The position numbers and the translations under genes are program-made. The notes under the pieces are model-generated. The model made no database searches and was not told where the DNA came from. It saw only the letters and a list, made by a program, of their open reading frames with translations. A DNA stretch of 64,000 bases from Calothrix sp. MO_167.B12. Lineage in GTDB: Bacteria; Cyanobacteriota; Cyanobacteriia; Cyanobacteriales; Nostocaceae. Of the stretch, positions 8,284 through 18,528 are shown piece after piece. The stretch covers positions 1 through 64,000 of the forward strand of contig JASJCJ010000031.1 in assembly GCA_030066045.1 (NCBI GenBank), in the 5' to 3' direction. The first letter of the stretch is position 1. Each line of letters starts with the position of its first letter.

Positions 8284-9636
8284 TCAAGCTTGTTCTGCTG
8301 CCAATGCTGCTCTGACACTACAAGTTTGCTGATTCCATACATAAGCACCAATTCCTACCACTAGGTTGGCAATACTAGCTGCAATGAAAACACCTTGAAC
8401 TTCAAATAATCTCCCTCCCAGATATGCCAGGGGAATATAGAGTACAAATGTCCTGACAACCGTCATCACAACAGAGGGAATGGGTTTACCAAGGGCATTG
8501 AATGCAGCATTAGCAATTAAAATTACCCCGGCAGCACCATAACTGATAGGAACTATCCACAGGTAAAAAGTGGCAATGGAAACTACGTTAACATCAGTAT
8601 TAAATTGAGTTACCAACCAAGAAGCCGTTGGTACTAAAATCAATGTTACCGCCACACCCCAAGATAAACTGAACAGAAAACTCAATCGTAAAGCTTTACC
8701 TACCCGTGCATACTGTTTCGCTCCCCAATTTTGTCCTACAAAGGGGGCAATACTGACAGAAAGAGCTGTCAAGGTAATCAAGAAAAATGATTCTATCCGG
8801 GAAGCTATGCCAAAAGCGGCGACACTCTCAGCACCAAAGCTTGCTAATAGACTAGTAATTATACCGATAGAAATGGGATTAATCATACTAGTGCCAGCCG
8901 CAGGTAATCCCACATAGAGAATATCTTTCCAACACCACAAAGTTTCTTGGAGACTAGGTAGCTTTAGACAAAGCATCCGTTCTTGGAAATGTAGCACTAG
9001 CAAAGATGCAACTAAGGTAGTAGCACGGGAAATCAAAGTTGCCCAAGCTGCTCCTTGGATTCCTAATTGGGGAAATCCTGCCCATCCCAAAATTAACAAA
9101 GGATCTAAAACAATATTAATGCCAGCAGCAATGGTCATAATTAAGCTAGGGGTGGTGGTATTGCCAGCAGAGCGAATGGCACTATTACCAACCATAGGTA
9201 CTACTAGGAAAATCATCCCAAAGTACCAAATCTGCATATAGTCCCGCACTAGGGGTAGTATGTCTGCATCGGCTCCTAAGGCTGTAAACAAAGGATCGAT
9301 GGTGAATAAACCCAAGGTGACGAATATACCTACAGCCAGTACAGAGAGAGTCAGACTATTGGTAGTAAAGCGTTGGACACGCCTGCGATCGCCTTCTCCA
9401 ATGGCACGGGCTATAATGGATGATGCTCCCACTCCCAACCCCATAGCTAAACTTCCCAGAGTCATTACCACAGGGAAAGTAAAGCTCATGGCTGCTAAGT
9501 GTTTTGCCCCTAATTGCCCCACAAAGTAAGTGTCAGCTACGTTAAAGGCAACCAGTGCAAAGATTCCCCCCATCATTGGCAATGTCAGTTTTACCAGCTG
9601 GCTACCAACATTACCTTCGGTTAGTTGCTGTCTCAT
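8284..9636 (-). CDS. MATE family efflux transporter
   Basis: A multidrug and toxin extrusion protein of 450 residues from the ATG at 9636, which gives MRQQLTEGNVGSQLVKLTLP, the usual MATE N-terminus. The frame is open up to a TTG at 9720 that would add 28 residues, but that extension is basic and unlike the family. AAGGAG lies upstream of the ATG at a rather long spacing of about 18 nt. Twelve hydrophobic helices are visible in two halves, with family signatures such as ADTYFVGQLGAKHLAAMSF and SRIESFFLITLTALSVSIAPFVGQNWGA. It should export cationic compounds using a Na+ or H+ gradient. It stands alone on its strand. Confidence 0.93.
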   Translation of the reverse strand: MRQQLTEGNVGSQLVKLTLPMMGGIFALVAFNVADTYFVGQLGAKHLAAMSFTFPVVMTLGSLAMGLGVGASSIIARAIGEGDRRRVQRFTTNSLTLSVLAVGIFVTLGLFTIDPLFTALGADADILPLVRDYMQIWYFGMIFLVVPMVGNSAIRSAGNTTTPSLIMTIAAGINIVLDPLLILGWAGFPQLGIQGAAWATLISRATTLVASLLVLHFQERMLCLKLPSLQETLWCWKDILYVGLPAAGTSMINPISIGIITSLLASFGAESVAAFGIASRIESFFLITLTALSVSIAPFVGQNWGAKQYARVGKALRLSFLFSLSWGVAVTLILVPTASWLVTQFNTDVNVVSIATFYLWIVPISYGAAGVILIANAAFNALGKPIPSVVMTVVRTFVLYIPLAYLGGRLFEVQGVFIAASIANLVVGIGAYVWNQQTCSVRAALAAEQA

Positions 9637-9782
9637 GAAATATGAATTATATAGCTCCTTAACAAAACTTAACTCTTTTTTATGTCTTTTGGAAAGAAAT
9701 TTTGGTGTTGCTGATTTCAAGTCTGATGGGGAGTGGCGTAACTAAGATGAGTGAGGGAGTGTGGGGGGTGAGCGAAAAAAGG

Positions 9783-9827
9783 TGTGGGGAGTGTGGGGAG
9801 TGTGGGGAGTGTGAGGAGTGTGGGGAG
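9783..9827. repeat. 9-bp tandem repeat TGTGGGGAG
   Basis: Five contiguous copies of TGTGGGGAG, one of them with G to A. Open frames crossing it on both strands are low-complexity and are not genes. Confidence 0.85.
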
Positions 9828-9906
9828 CCACTCCGTTGCGGAGGTTCCCTCCGTTATAGTCAGTGGCGTTTGAGGAACGAAACCCAACACCCGAAAAACT
9901 TGGTAT

Positions 9907-9963
9907 TGTTGGGTTACCCTGCTCCAAGCCCCTTCAAGTCTACACTCCGTTCCACCCAACCTA
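9907..9963. repeat. REP-like palindromic repeat
   Basis: TGTTGGGTTACCC at the left and CACCCAACCTACA at the right are diverged halves of the palindromic family seen beside the RAYT gene at 47.5-48.5 kb. An additional AACCCAACA half lies at about 9882-9890. Confidence 0.55.
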
Positions 9964-9998
9964 CATTTATTTTTTCTTTCCAGATTGACACAAAAGGG

Positions 9999-10556
9999 TT
10001 AAGACGAGCGAGGGTGTGTGGGGAGGTACAAATCGTATAGAAACAAATGAAGTATTTCTAGAGGTGACATTGGGGGACTATGAATCATGAAGTCGTCACA
10101 ACCTGGATGTATGTGAAATCGTTTTCCTTTATTTTGATTATTATGTTCGGGTAAATTTAAGTCAAAACGTAGAAATTTTATAGGGTTATCGTCTACAAAT
10201 CTGATTTCAAAAGTAAATCCCATGACTTCCGCTGGCTTATCTTTCTGATTTACCAGAATTGCAAAATCAAACCAGCATCCATCTGTTCGTTCAAAGTGGG
10301 GGGTTTCTCTAACGCGTTTAAAATTTCTTTCTCCTCCGGTAATTTCAATCTTTTCCTTGGATTGAGGGGTCATTTTTAAAAGATTATGTATTTCGTGAAT
10401 TTCAGTCTTCAACAAACGCCCATTATATGCAGAAGTCAAACATTTCAATATCTCGGCACGTAAAGACTTCGCACTTTTCACAGCTAGTGGTGTAGAAGCT
10501 AAAGTTCGCTGTTGAATTTGTTCGCAGAAATTCTCCCAATTAATTTTACCGCTCAA
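9999..10556 (-). CDS. Unknown protein with HIHPG motif, third gene of the ATPase operon
   Basis: A 185-residue protein that I do not recognise. The first ~65 residues are helical (NWENFCEQIQQRTLAS, AVKSAKSLRAEILKCL). The second part is beta-rich: CWFDFAILVNQKDKPAEVMGF, TFEIRFVD, FLRFDLNLPE. It ends with a distinctive block, KRFHIHPGCDDFMIHSPPMS followed by PLEILHLFLYDLYLP. The clustered His/Asp residues in HIHPGCDD could be a metal or catalytic site, which is speculation. No membrane segment or signal peptide is seen. Its start overlaps the end of the preceding gene by 11 nt, so the three genes are one translationally coupled operon. By position it would be the effector or output component of the ATPase module. 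Confidence 0.7.
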   Translation of the reverse strand: MSGKINWENFCEQIQQRTLASTPLAVKSAKSLRAEILKCLTSAYNGRLLKTEIHEIHNLLKMTPQSKEKIEITGGERNFKRVRETPHFERTDGCWFDFAILVNQKDKPAEVMGFTFEIRFVDDNPIKFLRFDLNLPEHNNQNKGKRFHIHPGCDDFMIHSPPMSPLEILHLFLYDLYLPTHPRSS

Positions 10557-11151
10557 TTAAATCCTCCCGACCAAGAAGCACCAACCATTCACCATATTCA
10601 GGATCAGAAGGAAGCTGTTGTGACTCTGCTAATTCTATTACTTTAGTATTGGAATAGCCTGACCATTCTTGAAGTGCTAATAATCTTGTTTTACACTCCT
10701 CCTCTGTCAATAACTCCGTACCTTGTGCAAATGTATATACCCTTGAGCCTATCCAACTAACAATATTAGGAGAATTTGTAAACATATCTTTCACAGTTTC
10801 CTGTGACATGACTAAGACAACTCCAAATTTTTTAAATAATCTACTTCGCATTTGGTCAAATTTACGCCAGTTATGATTATCCCAGTTTTCAAAATTATAA
10901 ATAATTAAATAGTCTTCGGCAGATTTTTGAATATTGTCTACAATAATATTGACTGGAACATTAGCAGAAATTATCCCTACTTCACATTCTGTAAAAATAG
11001 CAAGTGTTTCTTCAAGTTCTTCTACTACTTCATAATTATCTGAATTTGGTGTGACAAGTACTGACCAAATATTACCATGAGGTTGCGAACCTACACGCTG
11101 GAGAAATTCATCAATAGAGATTGATTTAATGTTTATATCTTGTTTAAGCAT
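10546..11151 (-). CDS. Rossmann-like partner protein of the ATPase operon, unknown function
   Basis: A 201-residue soluble protein. An alternating strand/helix pattern is visible (NIWSVLVTP, DYLIIYNFENWDNHNWRKFD, VVLVMSQETVKDMF), followed by NSPNIVSWIGSRVYTF. That last segment recalls the stretch after the NTPase core in STAND/NACHT-like proteins, where a Leu/Ile-Trp-Ser-Trp motif follows a strand. No Walker A motif is present, so it looks like a P-loop-less or degenerate NTPase-like domain. Its ATG overlaps the ATPase stop within ATGCTTAA, and GAGGGG lies just upstream as a ribosome site. A physical partnership with the ATPase is inferred from this coupling. The family is not identified. Confidence 0.68.
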   Translation of the reverse strand: MLKQDINIKSISIDEFLQRVGSQPHGNIWSVLVTPNSDNYEVVEELEETLAIFTECEVGIISANVPVNIIVDNIQKSAEDYLIIYNFENWDNHNWRKFDQMRSRLFKKFGVVLVMSQETVKDMFTNSPNIVSWIGSRVYTFAQGTELLTEEECKTRLLALQEWSGYSNTKVIELAESQQLPSDPEYGEWLVLLGREDLIER

Positions 11152-12352
11152 ATATCCCCTCGATTATTGGTACAATAGCAGGATGAACTACATAGCGTTG
11201 TTTGGGATATTCATATTCAATAATACGTCTAGTAATTAATAGTTTGACATCTTGTTCTGTTCTGGGAATAAATTTTTCTTTGTTAATAATTGTTTGTAAA
11301 ATTTCTAATTCTTGATTGGAAATACCAAGTATTTTCGCTTTACCAAATGCTAAAATAGCATTTTGAACATGTTTGTTCTGTACTTTGTCGTCCCCTAATA
11401 TATAAGCTTCCTCAATAGAAGATTGTGTCAAATTAATTAAATCTCTTAAAATTCCACCAGAAAATTTAACTATTGCATCCATTACAGATGGTTCTATGAA
11501 ATTATCTGTTGAGCGAGCTTTTAAAATTTGAACGAAAAATTTATAGGCTTCGGGGTCATTCTCTACATCAAAACAAGGTTGATGATAAAAATAATCTAGA
11601 GAATTTTCAATAGAAGCTCGATTATTTAAATATAAAGATATTAATGGTCCCACTATAATAAGGCCAATATTTGAATTTTTGATAGCTTTTGCATCTGAAG
11701 CAATAATTTCTGAAAATGCTATAGCATTTTCTAATCTATCTAATCCATCAAACAATAAAACAATTTTTTTATTATGCTTATCAGCTATATATATAGCTAA
11801 ATTTCTAACTGCTTCAGTTAAATTTCTTGTAATATGATAATTATTTTTATCAGGGATAATACCTTTTTTATTAGTAGTAAATTTTTCCGAAAAATCTTTT
11901 TTTTTCGAGTAACCATATGCAATTTTATCAATAATTTCTACCAATTTTTTAACACTTTCATTGTCACTATCTTCTATCATTTTTGATAATTCTACACCTG
12001 CGATCGCAGTCAAAACTCCTGACTTAATTTTAGAGATATCAGTATATAAACTCACATCAATATAAATAGGATAAATATCGCCTATTTGTTTCAAATTTTC
12101 ACAAGCCATTAATAATTGAGTTGTTTTACCCGAACCAATTCCACCTATTAATAAATGAGAAGAAGCTGGACGTAAAGCAACGCGGGCAGATAATTTTTCT
12201 GCTAATAATTGACCAGGAGCACGTACATAATAACCGCTTTCAATTGCTTCCTGGGGGTTTGCTGCACCTTCAAAAGCAGCCATTCTTTCTCTAAATATTT
12301 GTAGACGATTAGACATAATATTGAATGCAGGGAATATGTGGGAAAAGCTCAT
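11144..12352 (-). CDS. Orc/Cdc6- or STAND-like AAA ATPase, first gene of a three-gene operon
   Basis: A 402-residue ATPase. Walker A is LLIGGIGSGKTTQLL (about 87-101). Walker B is IVLLFDGLDRLEN (about 210-222), with the GLD form common in STAND and Orc-like proteins. A sensor-1-like strand is NIGLIIVGPL. A GGILRDLINLTQSS block looks like a sensor-2/lid region, and a C-terminal winged-helix-like segment covers about residues 345-400. Two starts are possible: ATG 12352 or ATG 12316 (MSNRLQIFRERM). The second looks more natural, and neither has a clear ribosome site. The gene is AT-rich relative to its neighbours, which may indicate transfer. It probably acts as a nucleotide-dependent switch for the two downstream proteins. 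Confidence 0.78.
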   Translation of the reverse strand: MSFSHIFPAFNIMSNRLQIFRERMAAFEGAANPQEAIESGYYVRAPGQLLAEKLSARVALRPASSHLLIGGIGSGKTTQLLMACENLKQIGDIYPIYIDVSLYTDISKIKSGVLTAIAGVELSKMIEDSDNESVKKLVEIIDKIAYGYSKKKDFSEKFTTNKKGIIPDKNNYHITRNLTEAVRNLAIYIADKHNKKIVLLFDGLDRLENAIAFSEIIASDAKAIKNSNIGLIIVGPLISLYLNNRASIENSLDYFYHQPCFDVENDPEAYKFFVQILKARSTDNFIEPSVMDAIVKFSGGILRDLINLTQSSIEEAYILGDDKVQNKHVQNAILAFGKAKILGISNQELEILQTIINKEKFIPRTEQDVKLLITRRIIEYEYPKQRYVVHPAIVPIIEGIYA

Positions 12353-12404
12353 TATCTGTAATGATAATGCATTTACATCAACTTTGAAGGCTAGATTTTA
12401 GGCA

Positions 12405-12508
12405 TTGCTGAATGGAAGTATGAATTTACATTTTTCGATATTATTGAAGAACGATTCTTTGCGCCTTTGCGTCTTTGCGCGAACTTAATTCATACCTGGA
12501 TTCAGCAA
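12405..12508. repeat. MITE-like element with TTGCTGAAT ends
   Basis: A 104-bp element bounded by inverted ends TTGCTGAATGGAAGTATGAA and, on the other strand, TTGCTGAATCCAGGTATGAA (about 18 of 22 positions match). The interior holds a TTTGCGCCTTTGCGTCTTTG run. It sits in the promoter region of the three-gene ATPase operon and downstream of ligA. No transposase is encoded. Confidence 0.75.
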
Positions 12509-12558
12509 CACCATATTTTACTACCCTGAAAAAATGTCATGTTTACATTTAGCTATAT

Positions 12559-14616
<2,058 letters not shown>

Positions 14617-14833
14617 TTAATGGCAGAACCTTACATATTTAATCACAGGCATTTTGCTGACAATTAAACATAACTTTCCCGATCATAATTTTCCTATTAT
14701 CAAGATAAATGCGATCGCTCTTTATTTTCTAGAGCGATGTTCCCCAGTCACCGCTACCGGATAAGCGGAGTTTAAGCTGATGGGCGTTTAAATCGTATAT
14801 TCTCAAAACAAGATAAAAATGCTCAAGTCCTCT

Positions 14834-14865
14834 CCGCGTCCCCGCGTCTCCGTGTCCCCGTGTCA
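14834..14865. repeat. 8-bp tandem repeat CCGCGTCC
   Basis: Four consecutive imperfect copies of an octamer (CCGCGTCC/CCGTGTCC). The surrounding gap 14599-14968 holds no gene; it ends with the IS right-end hairpin. Confidence 0.6.
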
Positions 14866-14939
14866 GTCAAAACTAGTAACTTAGATGCGTGACAGCTTAA
14901 CGCCTCCGGCGTATCACATCAGCTTTCTTTGACATACTC

Positions 14940-14960
14940 CCACGAATAGAATTCGTGGGA
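14940..14960 (-). other. IS200/IS605 right-end hairpin
   Basis: Inverted repeat CCCACGAAT/ATTCGTGGG with a 3-nt loop, placed about 10 nt inside the TCAA end and just after the tnpB stop. In this family such a hairpin is the transposase recognition structure and the end of the guide (omega) RNA. Confidence 0.75.
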
Positions 14961-14968
14961 TTCTGGGG

Positions 14969-16093
14969 TCAAACAGCAATTGCAGTCTGAGACTGTCTTA
15001 CATCGCCTAACCCAGCAGTCGATGCCCCAACTGCTTGAATATTCTTAGCTGCATTCTCGTCTCTAGAGTTGACAGAGCCACAGGATGGACAACGCCATTG
15101 CCTGACATTGAGAGCGAGACTTTCTAGAACGTGACCACAACTTGAGCAAGTTTTCGAGGACGGATACCATCGATCAACATATACAACTAACTTGCCTTTG
15201 TGTTTTGCAACCCATTCTAGAATTTGCAGAAATTCTCCAAAAGCCAAATCACTAATTTTACGACCCCACAGACGGTGCATCCCTTTGAGATTTAATGTCT
15301 CAAAACACAAAACATCAAACTTATCGGTTAGATAATGAGCTAGTTTCCAAAACCAATCACGCCTTTGATTAGTAACTTTCTCGTGCTTGCGTACCAGGTT
15401 CTTCCTTGCTCGCTCTCGATTGGCAGAGCCTTTTAGTTTTTTAGAATCATATCTGCTGGCTTTTTTGATAGCGTTGAGGGATTTTTTGAAAAACTGGGGT
15501 GATTCAATCTTGGTTCCGTCGGAGCATACAAGAAACGTTTTTAACCCAAAATCAAACCCTGCTATTTTACTAGTCACCGATTCAATCTCAGGTTCTACAA
15601 CTGTGTCAACTACCACTACCATAAACAACTCACCTAATGGTGTGCGCTTAATAGTTAGTGTTTTAATCTTTCCTTCTATCTCTCTGGATTGACAAAACCG
15701 ATAAACTTGACTCCCAATCTTGACTCGATTGCCACCAAGGAATTTATATCCTGCTTGTTTTAATGTGAATGATTTGTATTTCTTGACCTTCTTAAATCCT
15801 GGTGGTCTGACCCCTTTTTTGTGATGTTTAAAAAATAGTTGGTATGACTTATCAATGCGTTGACAGATATCTTGCACTGCTTGAGAGCCAACTAACTGCC
15901 AGAAATAATTGCGCCTCCTCAACCTGGCAATGTGAGTTTGAAGCTTTGCACAACTTAAATGCACACCCCACATCCGGTAATAACGTTTGTGTAGGGCAAT
16001 ACAATGGTTATAAATCACCCCAGCAGCATTAATTGTCCGCTTGAGGTATCTATTGCGCTTGTGTTGGTAGAGCTTAAACTTCAGGGTTTTCAT
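14969..16093 (-). CDS. tnpB: TnpB, RNA-guided nuclease of an IS200/IS605 element
   Basis: A 374-residue OrfB/TnpB protein with an intact frame. The RuvC-like catalytic residues are visible: Asp in AGFDFGLKTFLVCSDG, Glu in LCFETLNLKGM and Asp in SRDENAAKNI. The four-cysteine zinc finger CSSCGH ... CPSCGS lies between the last two. The N-terminal KTLKFKLYQHKRNRYLKRTI region fits the family. TnpB proteins are programmable DNA nucleases that use an RNA transcribed from the element right end, and they help retain the element. The partner TnpA is broken here, so this copy is probably immobile by itself but its nuclease may still be made. Confidence 0.93.
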   Translation of the reverse strand: MKTLKFKLYQHKRNRYLKRTINAAGVIYNHCIALHKRYYRMWGVHLSCAKLQTHIARLRRRNYFWQLVGSQAVQDICQRIDKSYQLFFKHHKKGVRPPGFKKVKKYKSFTLKQAGYKFLGGNRVKIGSQVYRFCQSREIEGKIKTLTIKRTPLGELFMVVVVDTVVEPEIESVTSKIAGFDFGLKTFLVCSDGTKIESPQFFKKSLNAIKKASRYDSKKLKGSANRERARKNLVRKHEKVTNQRRDWFWKLAHYLTDKFDVLCFETLNLKGMHRLWGRKISDLAFGEFLQILEWVAKHKGKLVVYVDRWYPSSKTCSSCGHVLESLALNVRQWRCPSCGSVNSRDENAAKNIQAVGASTAGLGDVRQSQTAIAV

Positions 16094-16135
16094 GTTGTCT
16101 ATTATAGTGGCATATAGACAATATTTCTAATAGGG

Positions 16136-16383
16136 GAAAGTGCTCCTCTTGGGAAGCTGCTCAATCTTACTATTGAACCCGAACACGTACATCTGTTTAT
16201 CAACTGTCCACCTGACATTGCCCCTTCTCAAATTATGCATCCCATTAAAGGCGCATCTGCTAGATATTTGAGAAAGGAATAAAACTCCCAAGTATGTGGA
16301 CGAGGGCATATTTTGTCTCAACTGCTGGCAACGTGGCAAGTTCAACAATTCAAAAATACATAGAAGCTCAGGGAAAAGGCTGA
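16136..16383 (+). pseudogene. tnpA: Broken TnpA (Y1 transposase) relic
   Basis: Two frames together recover the C-terminal part of an IS200-type Y1 transposase. The first (16136-16282) gives ESAPLGKLLNLTIEPEHVHL and FINCPPDIAPSQIMHPIKGA, with the HVH (HUH) metal motif, and stops after RYLRKE. The second frame (16285-16383) gives LPSMWTRAYFVSTAGNVASS and TIQKYIEAQGKG, with the catalytic Tyr in IQKYIE. The N-terminal third is missing, and a frameshift/short deletion separates the two pieces, so it cannot be functional. It is divergent from tnpB, the usual IS605 arrangement. Confidence 0.88.
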
Positions 16384-16428
16384 CGGCACTTAAAAGTGCC
16401 TTGCGCTACATCCCACGCCACGCATGGC

Positions 16429-16465
16429 ACAACAAGGTAAATCCCTAAAAGATTTACCTTGTTGT
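16429..16465 (-). terminator. Strong hairpin overlapping the padR stop codon
   Basis: Perfect 15-bp arms (ACAACAAGGTAAATC at 16429-16443 and its complement at 16451-16465) with a 7-nt loop. The padR stop lies inside it. It may terminate padR transcription or be the left-end hairpin of the IS; the sequence cannot decide. Confidence 0.6.
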
Positions 16466-17014
16466 TCGTGGACTTTGCGCCAAATTCTGTAAAATTTCTA
16501 TAGACTCTTCACACCATCTGATCCATTCCTGCTCGCAAATAATCCCCCGACGCAAAGTCATATATTTACACAGTTCATCTGGCAATAATTTCTCTGGATG
16601 ATGGGCAAATTTTTCAGCCATGCCTTCGTAGATTGCCAATTTTTTCATATGCTGACGAAGATGCATCTCTAGCTGCTGTATGAGAACAACTCCAGGTACT
16701 AAATGTCCAGAAAATATTTTCACCAAGATATCTTCTTTTATAGCTCCCAATTCGCATTCTTGGTCAATCCACTCAATTAAATATTGCTTTCCTAGCTCAG
16801 TTAAGTGGTAAACTTTCTTATCCAATGCTTTTCCCTGGGAAATAACCTCCACACTCACCCAACCTTCGGTTTCTAGCTTTTTTAACTCTCGATATATCTG
16901 TTGGTGAGTTGCTTGCCAAAAATAACCAATACTACCTGCAAATTCTTTGGCTATTTCATAACCACTATAGGCTTTGTGAGCCAACAGACTCATCACAGCT
17001 TGTGCTAACGCCAT
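16454..17014 (-). CDS. PadR family transcriptional regulator
   Basis: A winged-helix repressor of 186 residues starting at ATG 17014 (MALAQAVMSLLAHKAYSGYE). The frame is open to 17065, but the longer start would run through the operator palindrome, and its extra residues do not fit the family. The N-terminal PadR domain (QIYRELKKLETEGWVSVEV) is followed by a C-terminal helical dimerisation region (LVPGVVLIQQLEMHLRQHMK). PadR proteins bind drugs or phenolics and repress adjacent transporter genes. It is divergent from the RND adaptor/permease genes, with a perfect inverted repeat between them, so it very probably controls that pump and itself. Its 3' end merges with the hairpin beside the IS relic. 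Confidence 0.9.
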   Translation of the reverse strand: MALAQAVMSLLAHKAYSGYEIAKEFAGSIGYFWQATHQQIYRELKKLETEGWVSVEVISQGKALDKKVYHLTELGKQYLIEWIDQECELGAIKEDILVKIFSGHLVPGVVLIQQLEMHLRQHMKKLAIYEGMAEKFAHHPEKLLPDELCKYMTLRRGIICEQEWIRWCEESIEILQNLAQSPRTTR

Positions 17015-17063
17015 AACTCCAACCTCTTGACATTCACAATACATCGAATATATCTTAGTAAAC

Positions 17064-17093
17064 ATATTTTATGCAAAAAGTTGCATAAAATAT
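17064..17093. promoter_or_regulatory. Probable PadR operator (perfect inverted repeat)
   Basis: Perfect 13-bp arms: 17064-17076 (ATATTTTATGCAA) and 17081-17093 (TTGCATAAAATAT), separated by AAAG. It is in the divergent intergenic region, 50 bp upstream of the padR ATG and 65 bp upstream of the pump operon. PadR dimers bind palindromes of about this size, so this is the likely operator for both promoters. Confidence 0.8.
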
Positions 17094-17157
17094 TGACTAC
17101 ATCAAATTAACTACATCAAAGTTTAATTATGTTGGCAGCTGAGTTATGTAGTAGGGG

Positions 17158-18528
17158 ATGGGAATAATGGAAGAGGAACTGACAGGAAAACAACAAGTGA
17201 CGTTGAATACATTCAAGAAAGTAATACCTCGTTCCCAGCAAGTGCGATTGTGGGGATTAGTCTCAGGAACTACCATAATTATAGTATCCATTTTTACTAC
17301 TGGGGTATGGCGTTTGCCCAACCAAAAAACAGAACTTCAAACAGCTGCCGCTACAAATATTTTACCTGTGAAAACTGAGAAATTAACAGCAGTGAAATCC
17401 TATTCTGTTTTGCAAGCATATACGGGAGAAGTGGCAGCAGTCCGTTCCAGTGAGCTAGGTTTTGAGCGAGCGGGTAGGGTAATATGGTTAAAAGTTGATC
17501 GTGGATCTCGCGTTACTATTGGTACTCCTATTGCTAAAATTGATACTAGTAATTTGGTAGCACAACGACAACAATTACTAGGAAAAAAAGCCCAAGCGAT
17601 CGCCATATTGGATGAACTGAAAGCAGGACCTAGACTAGAAAGAGTCGCAGTTGCCCTTGCCCAAGTTCAAGACTTAGAACAACAACTGAAGTTAGAAGAA
17701 ATTAAACGAGAAAGAAGAAAAAATTTATACACAGAAGGGGCGATTTCTCGGGAGCAGTATGACGAAGTGGCATTTAATGCCAATGCTCTATCCAGGCGTT
17801 TAGCTGCTGCCCGTAGTAACTTACAAGAATTACGAGCAGGAACCCGTAAAGAGCAAATAGCTGCTCAAAAAGCCGTAGTTAAACAACTGGATGCTCAGAT
17901 TAGCGATGTAGAGATTACCATCGCTAAAAGTACTATCAAAGCTCCCTTTTCCGGAATCATTTCCAAACGCCAAGTAGATGAGGGAACCGTTGTCAATCCA
18001 GGTCAATCGGTGGTGCGCCTAGTAGAGAATACCCAACCAGAAGTGGAAATTGGCATTCCCTTGCAGTTAATTGACAAAATTACACCTGGTAGTCGCAAAC
18101 AGGTAACAATTGAAGGAAAGAGCTATGCAGCTATAGTTGCATCAATTTTGCCAGAAGTGAACCCAACTACTAGGACTCGCAGCGTCATACTCAATCTGGA
18201 AACATCACCACCACAATCTGTAGCACCAGGACAAATTGCCAGGTTGCAACTGTCACAAAAATTACCTACCAATGGTTACTGGTTGCCTATCAATGCCTTA
18301 GTTCGTGGTCAAAGGGGTTTGTGGTCTAGTTATGTATTAACTGAAACAGAGGAACAGAAATCCCCAGCCAAAGCTTATTTGGTGGAAAAAAGAGACGTAG
18401 AAATTTTACACACAGAGGGTGATCGGGTTCTGGTACGTGGAGCTATTAAATCTGGCGACAGAGTTATTACTGAGGGTACCCAAAGAATTGTTACTGGTCA
18501 GTTAGTGCGTCCTGTAGCTGATTTTTAG
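17158..18528 (+). CDS. RND efflux periplasmic adaptor (HlyD/AcrA-like membrane fusion protein)
   Basis: A 456-residue protein (453 if the ATG at 17167 is used; GGGGATGGG lies just before). One N-terminal membrane segment (VRLWGLVSGTTIIIVSIFTTG) is followed by a lipoyl-like half motif (RAGRVIWLKVDRGSRVTIGTPIAKID), a coiled-coil hairpin (about 145-255), the second lipoyl half (ISKRQVDEGTVVNPGQSVVRLVE) and a beta-barrel domain. It links the inner-membrane RND pump to an outer-membrane channel. The permease gene follows 135 bp downstream on the same strand; no TolC homologue is in view. The operon is probably repressed by the divergent PadR protein. Confidence 0.93.
   Translation: MGIMEEELTGKQQVTLNTFKKVIPRSQQVRLWGLVSGTTIIIVSIFTTGVWRLPNQKTELQTAAATNILPVKTEKLTAVKSYSVLQAYTGEVAAVRSSELGFERAGRVIWLKVDRGSRVTIGTPIAKIDTSNLVAQRQQLLGKKAQAIAILDELKAGPRLERVAVALAQVQDLEQQLKLEEIKRERRKNLYTEGAISREQYDEVAFNANALSRRLAAARSNLQELRAGTRKEQIAAQKAVVKQLDAQISDVEITIAKSTIKAPFSGIISKRQVDEGTVVNPGQSVVRLVENTQPEVEIGIPLQLIDKITPGSRKQVTIEGKSYAAIVASILPEVNPTTRTRSVILNLETSPPQSVAPGQIARLQLSQKLPTNGYWLPINALVRGQRGLWSSYVLTETEEQKSPAKAYLVEKRDVEILHTEGDRVLVRGAIKSGDRVITEGTQRIVTGQLVRPVADF

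Larger units (their letters stand above)
14929..16470 (-). mobile_element. IS200/IS605-family element, tnpB intact and tnpA broken
   Basis: The right end is marked by a hairpin CCCACGAAT..ATTCGTGGG (14940-14960) followed, on the minus strand, by GAGTATGTCAA, ending in the TCAA tetranucleotide (complement of 14929-14932) used as the cleavage site in this family. tnpB lies next to it; a relic of tnpA is divergent at 16136-16383. The left end is not resolved; hairpins at 16385-16400 and 16429-16465 are candidates for left-end structures, which would place the insertion at the 3' end of the padR gene. Confidence 0.75.

Noticed and set aside
9717-10040. Frames on both strands across the TGTGGGGAG repeat
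   Set aside because: They encode only repeat-derived low-complexity peptides and overlap the end of the HIHPG gene.
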